From: Saprospiraceae bacterium | GTDB lineage: Bacteria; Bacteroidota; Bacteroidia; Chitinophagales; Saprospiraceae | DNA: 64,000 nt | NCBI GenBank assembly: GCA_016710235.1 | Contig: JADJLG010000001.1 | Location: 2,965,501-3,029,500 of the forward strand | Direction of reading: 5' to 3' | In this document: piece by piece, positions 8,083-16,659 of the stretch | Position numbering within the stretch: the stretch's first letter is position 1 | How the letters are laid out: every line of letters starts with the position of its first letter | Translations under genes and position numbers: made by a program | The notes under the pieces: model-generated | Databases searched by the model: none | What the model was told of the DNA's origin: nothing | Seen by the model: only the letters and a program-made list of their open reading frames with translations

Positions 8083-8848
8083 TGACCACAAAGCAGCCGA
8101 TGCACCAGGTTGGTCGCCTTACAGAGCTTTCTGCTGTAACCCAATACGATACACCGACCCAGACGGTCAATGGGAATGGGATGCAACAGGAAATCTTGTA
8201 GCACAGAAAGGAGACAATTCATATTCAATGGCTAAGTTTTTAGGAACAAGCCAAAGTAATGCAATGCAGATGCTAAACAGAGGTGGAGTTACTGCAAATA
8301 GTAAAGGCGTTTTGAATTTAAAAGAAGGGCAATCCTTTGCTCAAAGTAGTTTGTGGGTAGGTACAAAATCTGCAAGTGGACCAGTTGTAAATAATACTAA
8401 AGAGGCAACAAGTCACTATTTTAATGGAAATGGTGCAGCTGCTGATGTTGGAGATCAGTCCACAAGAGAATTATTGAGTTCTGCAAAATTTAATGAAAAG
8501 CACACTAAAATAACAACTCAAAAAGTACAAGCTGAAGGAAATTTCTCTGTTGATTTAACAAGTTCAACTTTTCATATAGGAAGAACAAATGTAGAATATA
8601 GTGTTAGTGGAAATGGTAAATCAAGTTCCGTAACCTATACTCTGTTTTCAAGAGATGGTTTTTGGGATCCTGATTTTGTAGATGAAAAGGTTGATAAATT
8701 TGTAAGAGATAAAATAGGGTTTAGTCCATTTGGAACATCTTTGATACCTGACCAAAAGGGGCCTAATTTAGAAAGAGGTGGTACACCATACGATTATAAA
8801 ACAAGAGAAAGAACATACTTTTTCAAACCAGTTGAAGAAAAAAAATAA
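6443..8848 (+). CDS. 5'-truncated RHS repeat protein with unrecognised C-terminal tail
   Basis: The RHS frame is open from 6443; before that it meets stops at 6440 and 6425, so it lacks the N-terminus, signal peptide and promoter. The ATG at 6677 exists only because of one base that differs from copy 2. The core contains YD-type repeats (YRYGFNDKEADTDGE, YGFRIYNPGIARFLSV) and ends at about 8082. The remaining 255 residues form an AT-rich tail that differs from the other two cassettes: a linker, then a beta-rich region ending in GGTPYDYKTRERTYFF. Activity unknown. A two-helix membrane protein follows, so the toxin may act at the membrane or envelope. Probably a silent or donor tip cassette rather than an independently expressed gene. 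Confidence 0.75.
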   Translation, partial: NRIGIRDTINPKSILYKYDLISGNVLQVALQPGKKDQLYQAFEYDADNRLRRTYSSWDSIIWEEEARYFYYRHGPLARMELGPDKSQGLDYQYTLQGWIKGVNGIGFQNKSFEPGKDSDPSNTNINKLVARDAAFYNIGYNSSDYKPIKSSLLFGLAKPDLTWPKFTSILSSNNNDKGLYNGNISYLLKQYPGAVGFTDSIYAQTFRYDQLHRINTDSTYLFSNTSGFWANSPKHSSNYAYDANGNLTRLSRFATSTTSAMDSLNYYYSSSLRPNLLSSVTDNVSPTSYDDDIDNQLPGNYSYDSIGNLVSDLQSKASISWDPYQKIRKVIRNITVLGTGGSYTYDQTERFDYDPQGQRTSKKMTKSYNLDSTAHYYLRDAQGNAIAIYKKTYVNIGLSSTYIQAECNIFGSSRVGVYYPPDRSMISDSPGRIATRYRNYRRYEVSNHLGNVMSVVTDRLKGNPAALPQRVSAYEPDIVAAQDYYPFGQVMRGRNFPTLLGKSNFPTKYRYGFNDKEADTDGEIQNLTTYDYGFRIYNPGIARFLSVDHKAADAPGWSPYRAFCCNPIRYTDPDGQWEWDATGNLVAQKGDNSYSMAKFLGTSQSNAMQMLNRGGVTANSKGVLNLKEGQSFAQSSLWVGTKSASGPVVNNTKEATSHYFNGNGAAADVGDQSTRELLSSAKFNEKHTKITTQKVQAEGNFSVDLTSSTFHIGRTNVEYSVSGNGKSSSVTYTLFSRDGFWDPDFVDEKVDKFVRDKIGFSPFGTSLIPDQKGPNLERGGTPYDYKTRERTYFFKPVEEKK

Positions 8849-8859
8849 TGTGACAGGTT

Positions 8860-9423
8860 ATGAAAAAGTGGATTCCCTTTATTTTTTACGGTTTATTCTT
8901 TTGTATTTCTGTATTTTGTTTTATTAAGTATGATAGCAAAAGATTTGATTACGGCTGGAAATGTGATTTTTGTAATAAAAAACTGCCATATAATTTAGTT
9001 CATAAATTTTATGATGACTATCCACAGAATTTTGTTTTGTTTGATGAAGATGATTTTGAATTGGTGGGGATTGGGTTTAAATACTATGCCAGTAATTTTA
9101 AAATCAAGGATTTTTTAGCCTATGGCTACAATGATACATCAGTAGTTGTAAAGTTTACAGATAGTTTGAATACTATCAGATATTTAACTTCATACGAAAC
9201 AAAGTACAAAAGCAAAAAGGGAAATCCAGAAATAAGTTTTAAGGATTTAAGCAATAGTGATTTTGAAAAGGTAAAAGATAAATATAATTGGATTGTATTT
9301 AGTCACGAGGAAGCCCAAAAAGTTACTTTCAAAAGGTTTTTATCTTTTATTGGAACTTTACTCTCATTGGTTTTTATCGTTTGGAGATTATTTAAGTTAA
9401 GAAGCAATAAAGCCACCGATTAG
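8860..9423 (+). CDS. Candidate membrane immunity protein
   Basis: The 187-residue protein starts 11 bases after the RHS stop. It has a transmembrane helix at residues 5-22, a central domain with a CDFC pair (Cys35, Cys38), and a second helix near residues 160-177, leaving both ends on the same side. No family recognised. It has the same AT-rich composition as the RHS tail it follows, unlike the GC-richer RHS core, which supports transfer of tail and immunity gene together. Immunity function is inferred from position. Confidence 0.55.
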   Translation: MKKWIPFIFYGLFFCISVFCFIKYDSKRFDYGWKCDFCNKKLPYNLVHKFYDDYPQNFVLFDEDDFELVGIGFKYYASNFKIKDFLAYGYNDTSVVVKFTDSLNTIRYLTSYETKYKSKKGNPEISFKDLSNSDFEKVKDKYNWIVFSHEEAQKVTFKRFLSFIGTLLSLVFIVWRLFKLRSNKATD

Positions 9424-9433
9424 GTGGCTTTTT
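9410..9433 (+). terminator. Rho-independent terminator after the RHS/immunity cassette
   Basis: aagccacc, a five-base loop and ggtggctt followed by TTT form an 8 bp stem. The stop codon of the preceding gene is inside the hairpin. Confidence 0.8.
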
Positions 9434-9494
9434 CACTGTCCAAAACAGCAATTAAAAAGGAGTTTATGAGTTGCCAAAAAGGCAAAAAATATTT

Positions 9495-9827
9495 TTAATT
9501 CAGTTCCAAACTCTCAATCATTTCAGCCAGTTCATTGGGTTTTAGGTCGGCTTTTTCGCCTTTGTCGTAAATGGTAAGCAGATAAACCGTTTCTGCTTCA
9601 ATGTATAGATAAGTGATAACCCTTGCTCCACCGCTTTTCCCTTTTCCTTTGCTACCAATAGCCAATCGTATTTTATAGCAGTTGTTACCGATGAAAGTAC
9701 CAGCTTCTGGGTTTTCGGTAATGTCTGTAATGAGTTGAGCAAACTCGTTTTTGAGTGATGGAAATTTTTTAGCCAGTCGTTTTAGTTCCTTCTCAAAACG
9801 AAGGGTAGGGATAATGCTATAACTCAT
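9495..9827 (-). CDS. RelE/ParE-superfamily toxin
   Basis: The 110-residue basic protein has the compact RelE-like layout: helix-rich N-terminus (FEKELKRLAKKFPSL), a beta core with CYKIRLAIGSKGKGKSGG and ARVITYLYI, and an end with LLTIYDKGEKADL. Such toxins cleave mRNA on the ribosome or, in the ParE branch, poison gyrase; which applies here cannot be told. It overlaps its antitoxin gene by 11 bases. Confidence 0.82.
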   Translation of the reverse strand: MSYSIIPTLRFEKELKRLAKKFPSLKNEFAQLITDITENPEAGTFIGNNCYKIRLAIGSKGKGKSGGARVITYLYIEAETVYLLTIYDKGEKADLKPNELAEMIESLELN

Positions 9828-10026
9828 TGAGTAAATCTTGAGCCGTCTTCAGTTTTAGTTTACCTTGTTTGTGTAGACGTACTTGTTCTGTAGCTTCTTT
9901 AAGGTCTTCCCATAAATCCACAGTAGCCACACTCATTGGCGTTGCTTTTTTTACAAAAGAAAGGCTTTTTAAAACTTTCATTGCGAAAGTGGCTTCATTA
10001 TCAGGTATATCGACTAATACTTTCAT
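9817..10026 (-). CDS. Antitoxin of the RelE/ParE pair
   Basis: The 69-residue protein lies directly upstream of and overlaps the toxin gene. It begins MKVLVDIPDNEATFAMKVL and ends with a helix-rich KLKLKTAQDLLNEL, in keeping with small Bacteroidota antitoxins that precede RelE-like toxins. Function is by position. Confidence 0.75.
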   Translation of the reverse strand: MKVLVDIPDNEATFAMKVLKSLSFVKKATPMSVATVDLWEDLKEATEQVRLHKQGKLKLKTAQDLLNEL

Positions 10027-10037
10027 TGTCTAATATT

Positions 10038-10109
10038 TTAAATGGTTATACTCTTTGCATTGCTCAACGCTTCTTTTAGACGTTTGTTGGTAATAGCAAT
10101 GTCAATCAT
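10038..10109 (-). pseudogene. Short remnant resembling the N-terminus of a second RelE-type killer protein
   Basis: A 23-codon frame reading MIDIAITNKRLKEALSNAKS then a stop looks like the beginning of a HigB/RelE-like killer protein. It overlaps the end of the broken regulator gene by 8 bases, as an operon partner would. The rest of the gene is missing, apparently replaced by the antitoxin/toxin pair that follows. The family guess is from the N-terminus only. Confidence 0.35.
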
Positions 10110-10403
10110 ATTGCAAATAGAATTTTTTTTGCAATTCGTCCAGTTCTTCCAATAAACGCACCGTTTGCAAAAGCGGTTCATTTACGGTATGTACTTCTGT
10201 ACCGTTGTTTTTAACTTCAAAAAAATCAACAACATTAATATCTAAAACAGTAGCGATACGCTGTAAAATATTCATTCTGGGGTCGCTTTTGCCTGTTTCA
10301 ATGCGGTTGTATTGCACTCGGTTCATAGAAAGTTTATCAGCTACTTCTGGTTGAGAAAATCCTTTTCCTTCCTAATCTTCTTTATTTGCACTGAAATATC
10401 CAT
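10102..10403 (-). pseudogene. XRE-family regulator broken by a one-base frameshift
   Basis: The intact reading would be MDISVQIKKIRKEK + GFSQPEVADKLSMNRVQYN + RIETGKSDPRMNILQRIA, a standard helix-turn-helix regulator of about 100 residues. The frame is lost at a run of four T on the + strand (10363-10366); one more base restores it. The long frame now starts only at an internal ATG (10326), removing most of the DNA-binding domain. A real mutation or an assembly error are both possible; other genes in this window have the same kind of break. Confidence 0.75.
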
Positions 10404-10501
10404 TTTAAAGAAATTTTGATACTATAAAGTAACAATATAAGCCGAAATAGACAATATGTAAAAATTTAGTGCAAAATAAATGTAATAAAATGTTGCTTCC
10501 A

Positions 10502-12206
10502 AATGGAGATCCAAGACATCAAGACTCAGCTCAGTTTAACTCAGGTATTAAACCATTAAGGATTGAAACCGAATCGGAATCAGAGACTCTATTAATCCTA
10601 AATCCATACTCTACAAGTACGACCTCATCAGCGGCAATGTACTCCAAGTAGCCCTTCAACCCGGCAAAAAAGATCAGCTCTATCAGGCTTTTGAATATGA
10701 TGCAGACAATAGACTCAGGAGGACCTACAGCTCCTGGGACAGTATCATCTGGGAAGAAGAAGCCAGGTACTTCTACTACAGACATGGCCCATTAGCCAGG
10801 CTGGAACTCGGACCGGACAAGAGTCAGGGCCTTGACTATCAATACACACTCCAAGGATGGATCAAAGGTGTCAATGGCATAGGCTTCCAAAACAAATCCT
10901 TCGAGCCCGGAAAGGACAGCGACCCCTCCAATACCAATATCAATAAACTCGTCGCCAGAGATGCAGCTTTTTACAACATCGGATATAACTCCTCTGACTA
11001 TAAACCCATCAAGTCATCTCTCCTCTTTGGTCTCGCCAAACCCGATCTCACCTGGCCCAAATTCACAAGCATACTCAGCTCCAACAACAACGACAAAGGA
11101 TTGTACAATGGCAACATCAGTTACCTGCTCAAGCAGTATCCCGGAGCAGTAGGATTCACTAACTCTATCTATGCCCAGACTTTTCGATATGACCAACTTC
11201 ATAGGATAAATACGGATAGTACCTACCTTTTTTCCAATACCTCCGGATTCTGGGCAAATTCTCCTAAGCACAGCAGCACCTATGCTTACGATGCCAATGG
11301 AAATCTCACCAGGCTCTCCAGATTTACCACAAGCACTTCATCAGCCATGGATAGCCTCAACTACTATTACAGCTCAAGCCTCAGGCCCAACCTGCTGAGC
11401 TCTGTCACAGACAATGTGTCGCCTACAAGCTATGATGATGATATCGACAATCAGCTGCCGGGCAACTACAGCTACGACAGCATCGGCAATCTGGTATCTG
11501 ACCTGCAAAGCAAGGCAAGTATCAGTTGGGATCCTTATCAAAAAATTAGAAAAGTCATTAGAAACATCACAGTACTGGGAACCGGAGGTAGCTATACCTA
11601 CGACCAGACAGAAAGGTTTGATTATGATCCTCAAGGTCAGAGAACGTCTAAGAAAATGACGAAATCGTACAATCTTGATTCTACGGCACATTATTATCTC
11701 AGGGATGCGCAAGGCAATGCGATCGCTATTTACAAAAAGACCTATGTCAATATCGGATTATCTTCTACATACATTCAGGCAGAATGCAATATCTTTGGTT
11801 CATCGAGAGTAGGCGTTTACTACCCTCCTGACCGCAGCATGATATCAGACTCACCGGGACGTATAGCTACCAGATACCGCAACTACCGCAGGTACGAGGT
11901 CTCCAATCATCTGGGCAATGTCATGTCCGTCGTCACTGACCGCCTCAAAGGAAATCCCGCTGCACAGCCTCAGCGCGTCTCCGCTTACGAGCCCGACATT
12001 GTTGCAGCTCAGGATTACTACCCTTTCGGTCAGGTCATGCGAGGTAGAAATTTTCCAACACTGCTCGGCAAATCCAACTTCCCTACCAAGTACCGATACG
12101 GATTCAATGACAAAGAGGCCGATACCGACGGCGAGATCCAAAATCTTACCACCTACGAATACGGCTTCCGCATCTACAATCCGGGTATTGCCAGGTTTTT
12201 GAGTGT
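10502..12206 (+). repeat. 1.7 kb direct repeat, copy 2 (RHS core)
   Basis: Second copy of 6378-8082, offset 4124. Changes against copy 1 are single substitutions scattered over the segment (for example Asp to Asn, Asn to Thr and Leu to Gln codons) without indels. Confidence 0.93.
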
Positions 12207-12352
12207 CGATCCGCTAACTAAGAGTTATCCAATGTTGACTCCTTACCAGTTTGCAAGCAATTCACTAACTGCAAATATTGAAATCGATGGTTTAGAAGCA
12301 ATGCCTTCAATAAGTGGTTTATTTAAAAGTGTTGGAATTACAACTGCATTTT
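10567..12352 (+). pseudogene. RHS core fragment, truncated at both ends
   Basis: The frame opens at 10567, the position matching 6443 in copy 1, and has no ATG start in the core region (the ATG of copy 1 is CTG here, at 10801). After the shared core it diverges into VDPLTKSYPMLTPYQFASNS and a DGLEA motif, then only some 15 further residues. The coding sense is lost at about 12350, where the tRNA-Arg 3' end begins; the frame then runs through the tRNA to a stop at 12412. There is no toxin tail and no immunity gene. It appears to have lost its tip by insertion or deletion at the tRNA. Confidence 0.8.
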
Positions 12353-12353
12353 G

Positions 12354-12425
12354 TAGCCGCGACAGGAATCGAACCTGTATCAAAAGTTTAGGAAACTTCT
12401 ATTCTATCCATTGAACTACGTGGCC
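12354..12425 (-). tRNA. tRNA-Arg (anticodon CCU)
   Basis: The - strand folds into a 72-base cloverleaf: acceptor GGCCACG/CGCGGCT with one A-C mismatch and a G-U end pair, D arm GTTC...GAAT, anticodon stem GAAGT/ACTTT with loop TTCCTAA (anticodon CCT), and T arm ACAGG-TTCGATT-CCTGT. CCA is not encoded. It reads AGG codons. Its 3' end touches the truncated RHS frame, a common position for island insertion. Confidence 0.9.
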
Positions 12426-12525
12426 ATCTGTTTTAGGAGCCGAAAATTAAGCACATGTCCCCATATCACCCAGAATTCAATACAATTTTCATCCAACTCA
12501 CAAAATTTTTGTACTGGACTCCTGA

Positions 12526-13479
12526 TTATTTTGTCGGCAGAAAAATCTCAGCCATCATGCACCTTACACTACCCCCTCCCACCTGTTCGATCACAGGAAT
12601 GTTGATCTCAAGGATTCTGGTTTTTTCGTGTAGGAACAAGTACTGCTCTGGACTCAGACTTTCCTTCGCTGTCTGAGACATCACCAAAACCGGATCTCCT
12701 TTTGCAGTCCTAAGTTGCAACATATTTCCTGCAAAACGTCTCATTTGCTGTAAACTTATTTCTACAACAGCCTTTCCACTCTTTTCAAGCAATCGATTCA
12801 CATGATCTCTTGTGCTTGAATCGATGCTCTCAAGACAGACCACTGCAAAATCAACCCCTATCGCCATCATTACATTAGTATGGTAAATCGGCACTCCATC
12901 TTCATCAGTAGCGTGAAAGAACTCTGTATGGTAATTCATCAACAACGAAAACTTGTTGAGCACTGTCACATCGGTCCGTGGACTCAGACAAGCATACACT
13001 ATTTTTTTGTCCCGATCCAGAACCATGCTTCCCGTTCCTTCCAAATAAATATTCTCTTCTTCAAGGGTCTCAAGGCTATAGCGCCTGTCAACCCTGAATT
13101 GACTGGTCAACGTCTCGATGATGTCTTCCCTTCTTTCATTGCGACGCAGGGCTGAGTACATAGGATACGTGATGATGGTTCCATCTTCATGTGTGGTGAT
13201 CCAATTATTTGGAAAAACGGCGTCCGGACTAATCTTATTCTGGTCATCTTCAAAGACGATCACTTCTATTTCATTTTCTCTCAGCAAGCGCACAGCCTCA
13301 TCAAATTCTGCAAGGGCTTTTTCTCTTACGTTGAACTGTTGATCATTGATCACTTGTTGGAATGCATTATTGACAGCTGTTTCTGCATTGTAGGCAAAAT
13401 GTCCCGGTCGGATCATCATAATGCGACTCGATATCTGTCTACTGCTGAGGTGAAGATTTCTATGGTTATTTTTTGTCAT
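12526..13479 (-). CDS. ctlX: Citrulline utilization hydrolase, arginine deiminase-like
   Basis: The 317-residue protein belongs to the guanidino-group modifying superfamily. It carries FPNNWITTHEDG near residue 90, YLEGTGSMVLDR (substrate carboxylate region), the His region GVPIYHTNVMMAIG and the nucleophile Cys307 in GGGSVRCMMAEIF. In Bacteroidota this family (CtlX) is associated with arginine/citrulline breakdown. The first about 20 residues are poorly conserved, so MMIRPGHF may be the real start. It is transcribed in the same direction as tRNA-Arg behind it. Confidence 0.85.
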   Translation of the reverse strand: MTKNNHRNLHLSSRQISSRIMMIRPGHFAYNAETAVNNAFQQVINDQQFNVREKALAEFDEAVRLLRENEIEVIVFEDDQNKISPDAVFPNNWITTHEDGTIITYPMYSALRRNERREDIIETLTSQFRVDRRYSLETLEEENIYLEGTGSMVLDRDKKIVYACLSPRTDVTVLNKFSLLMNYHTEFFHATDEDGVPIYHTNVMMAIGVDFAVVCLESIDSSTRDHVNRLLEKSGKAVVEISLQQMRRFAGNMLQLRTAKGDPVLVMSQTAKESLSPEQYLFLHEKTRILEINIPVIEQVGGGSVRCMMAEIFLPTK

Positions 13480-13583
13480 TGAATCTGTCTAAATATTAAA
13501 CAATCCTGAATTAAAAAACAATCTTTTGACCTGATCAATTTTGTATCCATACCAAAAGCTAATACAGCGATATGATGCTTGTA

Positions 13584-14375
13584 CTATTCATTCTTCATTG
13601 CATCAATTTTCATACTCTCTGCTATATCATGGCCAAGAAATCTCTCTATAAGGTCATGGACCAGGTATATTAGAGGAGTCATCAGGAGAGCTACCAGAAA
13701 CTTGTACAAATAGTTTATACAACCTATAGCAAGGACGGTTTCCAGTGGCCAGGAGGCTCCTATATAAAATGCTATAAACAGCACAATGAAGGAATCCAAT
13801 AACTGTGAGACTAAAGTTGAACCGGTGCTCCGAAACCAGATGGACTTCTCACCCGTAATTTTTTTAATCTTGTGAAAGACTGTCACATCAAGCCATTGGC
13901 CAATGAGGAAAGCAGTCAATGATCCAACTATGATCCAAGCACCTTGGCCAAAAATGAGTCTATAAGCTGAGTTAAGATTCAACACATCCGTCGCAGAGGT
14001 AGTGTTATGCCCCAGATGACTGGTTGGCCAAAAATCGGCCGGTACCAGCCGAATGGCAACCCAACTCGCTCCAAATGCTAAAACGATGAGTGCTGCTGTC
14101 AGATAAGACAAAAAACGAACACCTTTAGGTCCGTAGTACTCGTTGATGATATCTGTAAGAACAAAAATAAGGGGCCACAGAAGAACTCCTGCCGTAAGAT
14201 TAAAAGACAGGTCTCCCACTCCAAATATACTCCAGTGCACCGGCTCCATGCCCAAAGACCGCTCTAAAGAAAAGATTTTCACACCAATGAATTCTGCCAG
14301 AATCGCATTCGCTACGAATATCCCTGAAAGGATAACAAAAAGATAAAGTGCCTTATTTTTTCCGCTTAAATCCAC
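13584..14375 (-). CDS. yhhQ: Queuosine precursor transporter (YhhQ/VUT family)
   Basis: This 263-residue integral membrane protein has about seven hydrophobic segments and the family signature DIINEYYGPKGVRFLSYL after the second or third helix. Family members import preQ0/preQ1 for tRNA queuosine modification. The Bacteroidota versions are longer than the E. coli protein (221 residues), as here. The gene is divergent from the Hsp70 gene with only 41 bases between start codons, so both promoters must lie in that gap. Confidence 0.88.
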   Translation of the reverse strand: MDLSGKNKALYLFVILSGIFVANAILAEFIGVKIFSLERSLGMEPVHWSIFGVGDLSFNLTAGVLLWPLIFVLTDIINEYYGPKGVRFLSYLTAALIVLAFGASWVAIRLVPADFWPTSHLGHNTTSATDVLNLNSAYRLIFGQGAWIIVGSLTAFLIGQWLDVTVFHKIKKITGEKSIWFRSTGSTLVSQLLDSFIVLFIAFYIGASWPLETVLAIGCINYLYKFLVALLMTPLIYLVHDLIERFLGHDIAESMKIDAMKNE

Positions 14376-14416
14376 TCCCTGCTAAACATGGCGATAGATG
14401 ATATGTTTAATCACAC

Positions 14417-16270
14417 ATGGGAAAAATAGCCATCGACTTTAAGTCCGGATCGATTAAACAAAACGAATCCGTTGTCATAGGGATTGACCTGGGAACAACG
14501 AACAGTCTTGTTGCCTGCACGGTTGACGGTAAAACAACTGTTCTCAAGGACGAAAAGAATCAACAGGTCTTGGTGCCTTCCATTATTTACATAGATAAAA
14601 ATCAGAATATCGTCATCGGTGAAGAAGCAAAACAACAATTGGTCACTAACCCGGATGCCACGATTTACTCGGTAAAAAGACTTATTGGGAAATCATATCA
14701 GGACATCTCAGAATCAGAAAAACTGAACTCCGTCTATAATCGTCGGACAGGCGATGAGCAGGAGATAAGATTGAAATTGAGAGATCGAACTTACACACCG
14801 GTTGAGCTATCTTCAATGATACTCTCATATCTCAAATCCCGAGCAGAATCCCGCCTTCACTGTCAGATCACACAGGCGGTGATCACAGTACCCGCCTATT
14901 TTAATGATGCGCAAAGGCAAGCAACCAGAGATGCCGGCAAATTAGCTGGACTGGACGTTCTCAGGATTGTCAATGAACCCACTGCAGCAAGTTTAGCTTA
15001 TGGTATCGGACTCGACCCGCACGAGATCAAAACCGTTGCAGTGTATGATCTTGGCGGAGGAACATTCGATATTTCAATACTACGCATTGAGGGCGGAGTC
15101 TTTGATGTATTGTCCACATCAGGCGATACTATGCTCGGTGGCGATGATATCGACCACGATCTGGTACATTACATTGAAAACAAATTTGGCATAGAGCCAA
15201 GCAAGAACTTACAAGAGCGCAATGCAAGAAAATTGGAAGCTGAAAAAATCAAAAAAGGAATTTCAGAGCAGCTTATCCCGCAAAGTGGGAATTTCGCAGA
15301 TGAACCTATAGAAATAAGTGTAGATGAGTTGGAACTTGTGACAAAACCTTGGGTTGAAAAAACAATTAAATGTTGTAAGCAAGCCATCAAAGACAGTGGA
15401 TTGACAATCAAAGATATTGACGAGGTACTTTTAGTCGGTGGATCCACCAGGCTGATTCCGGTCAGACAAGCAGTAAAATCCTTTTTTGGCAAAGAACCGA
15501 ATACCAGTTTGCACCCTGATGAAGCAGTTGCATTAGGAGCCGCAGTTCAAGCCGATATCCTTTCGGGTAAAAGGAAAGACCTTCTGCTGCTGGATGTCAC
15601 GCCCCTTTCACTAGGTATCGAAACATTGGGTGGTCTGATGGATGTCATCATTCCACGCAATTCAAAAATCCCAATTTCCCAGGCACGCAATTATTCTACA
15701 TCCAAAGATGGACAAACCAAAATGAAAATCTCAGTATTTCAGGGCGAACGCAATCTTGTAGAAGACAATCGAAACCTGGCAGAATTTACGATGCAAAATA
15801 TACCTCCTATGGCTGCGGGCATTCCAAAAATTGAAGTGAGCTTTCTAATCAATGCTGATGGAATATTAACCGTCAAAGCAAAGGAACTCAGAAGCAACAC
15901 AGAACAAAGCATTGTGATAAAATCGCAATTTGCAGTATCTCAGTCAGAAGTTGCCAATATGCTGCTTGACTCCATTTATCACGCTCGGGAAGATATGGAG
16001 AAGAAAAAACTGATCGACCTGGTCAATGAAGCCTCACATCTGATACTCAATGGCAATAAATTCCTTAAAACAAACCAAAATGAACTAAGTAAAGAAGAAT
16101 CTAAAACGATAGGTGATTTGGTTTTTGGGTTGAATTCGGCTATCCAAAACGGAGACCCAGCGGCTATTCAAACTGCAATAGATCAATTTAATTCACAAAC
16201 AGCCGGGATTGCACATAAAATGATGGACCTCCAGATAGGAAAATCTCTGTCAGGCAAAGAAATAAATTAA
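14417..16270 (+). CDS. hscA: Hsp70 chaperone, HscA-like
   Basis: The 617-residue protein has the full Hsp70 ATPase domain: IGIDLGTTNSLVA at residues 22-34, NEPTAASLAYG, YDLGGGTFDISIL and LLVGGSTRLIPVRQ, followed by the substrate-binding domain. Length, the 20-residue N-terminal leader and lack of the long acidic DnaK C-terminal tail match HscA, the chaperone that helps transfer Fe-S clusters from the IscU scaffold. No isc genes or hscB are adjacent, so a second DnaK-type role cannot be excluded. It is followed after 26 bases by a SUI1-domain gene. Confidence 0.82.
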   Translation: MGKIAIDFKSGSIKQNESVVIGIDLGTTNSLVACTVDGKTTVLKDEKNQQVLVPSIIYIDKNQNIVIGEEAKQQLVTNPDATIYSVKRLIGKSYQDISESEKLNSVYNRRTGDEQEIRLKLRDRTYTPVELSSMILSYLKSRAESRLHCQITQAVITVPAYFNDAQRQATRDAGKLAGLDVLRIVNEPTAASLAYGIGLDPHEIKTVAVYDLGGGTFDISILRIEGGVFDVLSTSGDTMLGGDDIDHDLVHYIENKFGIEPSKNLQERNARKLEAEKIKKGISEQLIPQSGNFADEPIEISVDELELVTKPWVEKTIKCCKQAIKDSGLTIKDIDEVLLVGGSTRLIPVRQAVKSFFGKEPNTSLHPDEAVALGAAVQADILSGKRKDLLLLDVTPLSLGIETLGGLMDVIIPRNSKIPISQARNYSTSKDGQTKMKISVFQGERNLVEDNRNLAEFTMQNIPPMAAGIPKIEVSFLINADGILTVKAKELRSNTEQSIVIKSQFAVSQSEVANMLLDSIYHAREDMEKKKLIDLVNEASHLILNGNKFLKTNQNELSKEESKTIGDLVFGLNSAIQNGDPAAIQTAIDQFNSQTAGIAHKMMDLQIGKSLSGKEIN

Positions 16271-16296
16271 TCATTTATATTATTCAATGTTGATTC

Positions 16297-16659
16297 ATGA
16301 AAAAAAAATCACTCAACGATCTATCCGAACTCAGCATGGTATTTTCAACAGGCTCAAACTCTTTACCAATTGATGAAGAGTCCAATGACCAAGAAGAATC
16401 AACAATACCCAAACATTTACAAAAAATACGCATCAGACTTGACACAAAATTGAAAGGAGGAAAAGTAGCCACATTGGTCACCGGCCTACAAGGTTCTGCA
16501 GAATACATTGAAAAACTATGTAAGGAACTCAAACAAAAATGCGGAGTTGGGGGAAATGTCCGGGAAGGTGAAATATTGCTTCAAGGCAATCATGTACAGA
16601 AAATGATAGATCATTTCATCAAAATCGGATATAAAGACACGAAAAGATCGGGTGGTTGA
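16297..16659 (+). CDS. yciH: SUI1/eIF1-like translation factor
   Basis: The 120-residue protein has a variable N-terminus and a C-terminal SUI1 domain: RIRLDTKLKGGKVATLVTG, then KLCKELKQKCGVGGNV and EILLQGNHVQKMIDHF. It is the bacterial YciH-type homologue of eIF1. It lies 26 bases after the Hsp70 gene and probably shares its transcript. Its stop abuts the stop of the convergent prmC; the six bases tgatca contain both stops. Confidence 0.88.
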   Translation: MKKKSLNDLSELSMVFSTGSNSLPIDEESNDQEESTIPKHLQKIRIRLDTKLKGGKVATLVTGLQGSAEYIEKLCKELKQKCGVGGNVREGEILLQGNHVQKMIDHFIKIGYKDTKRSGG

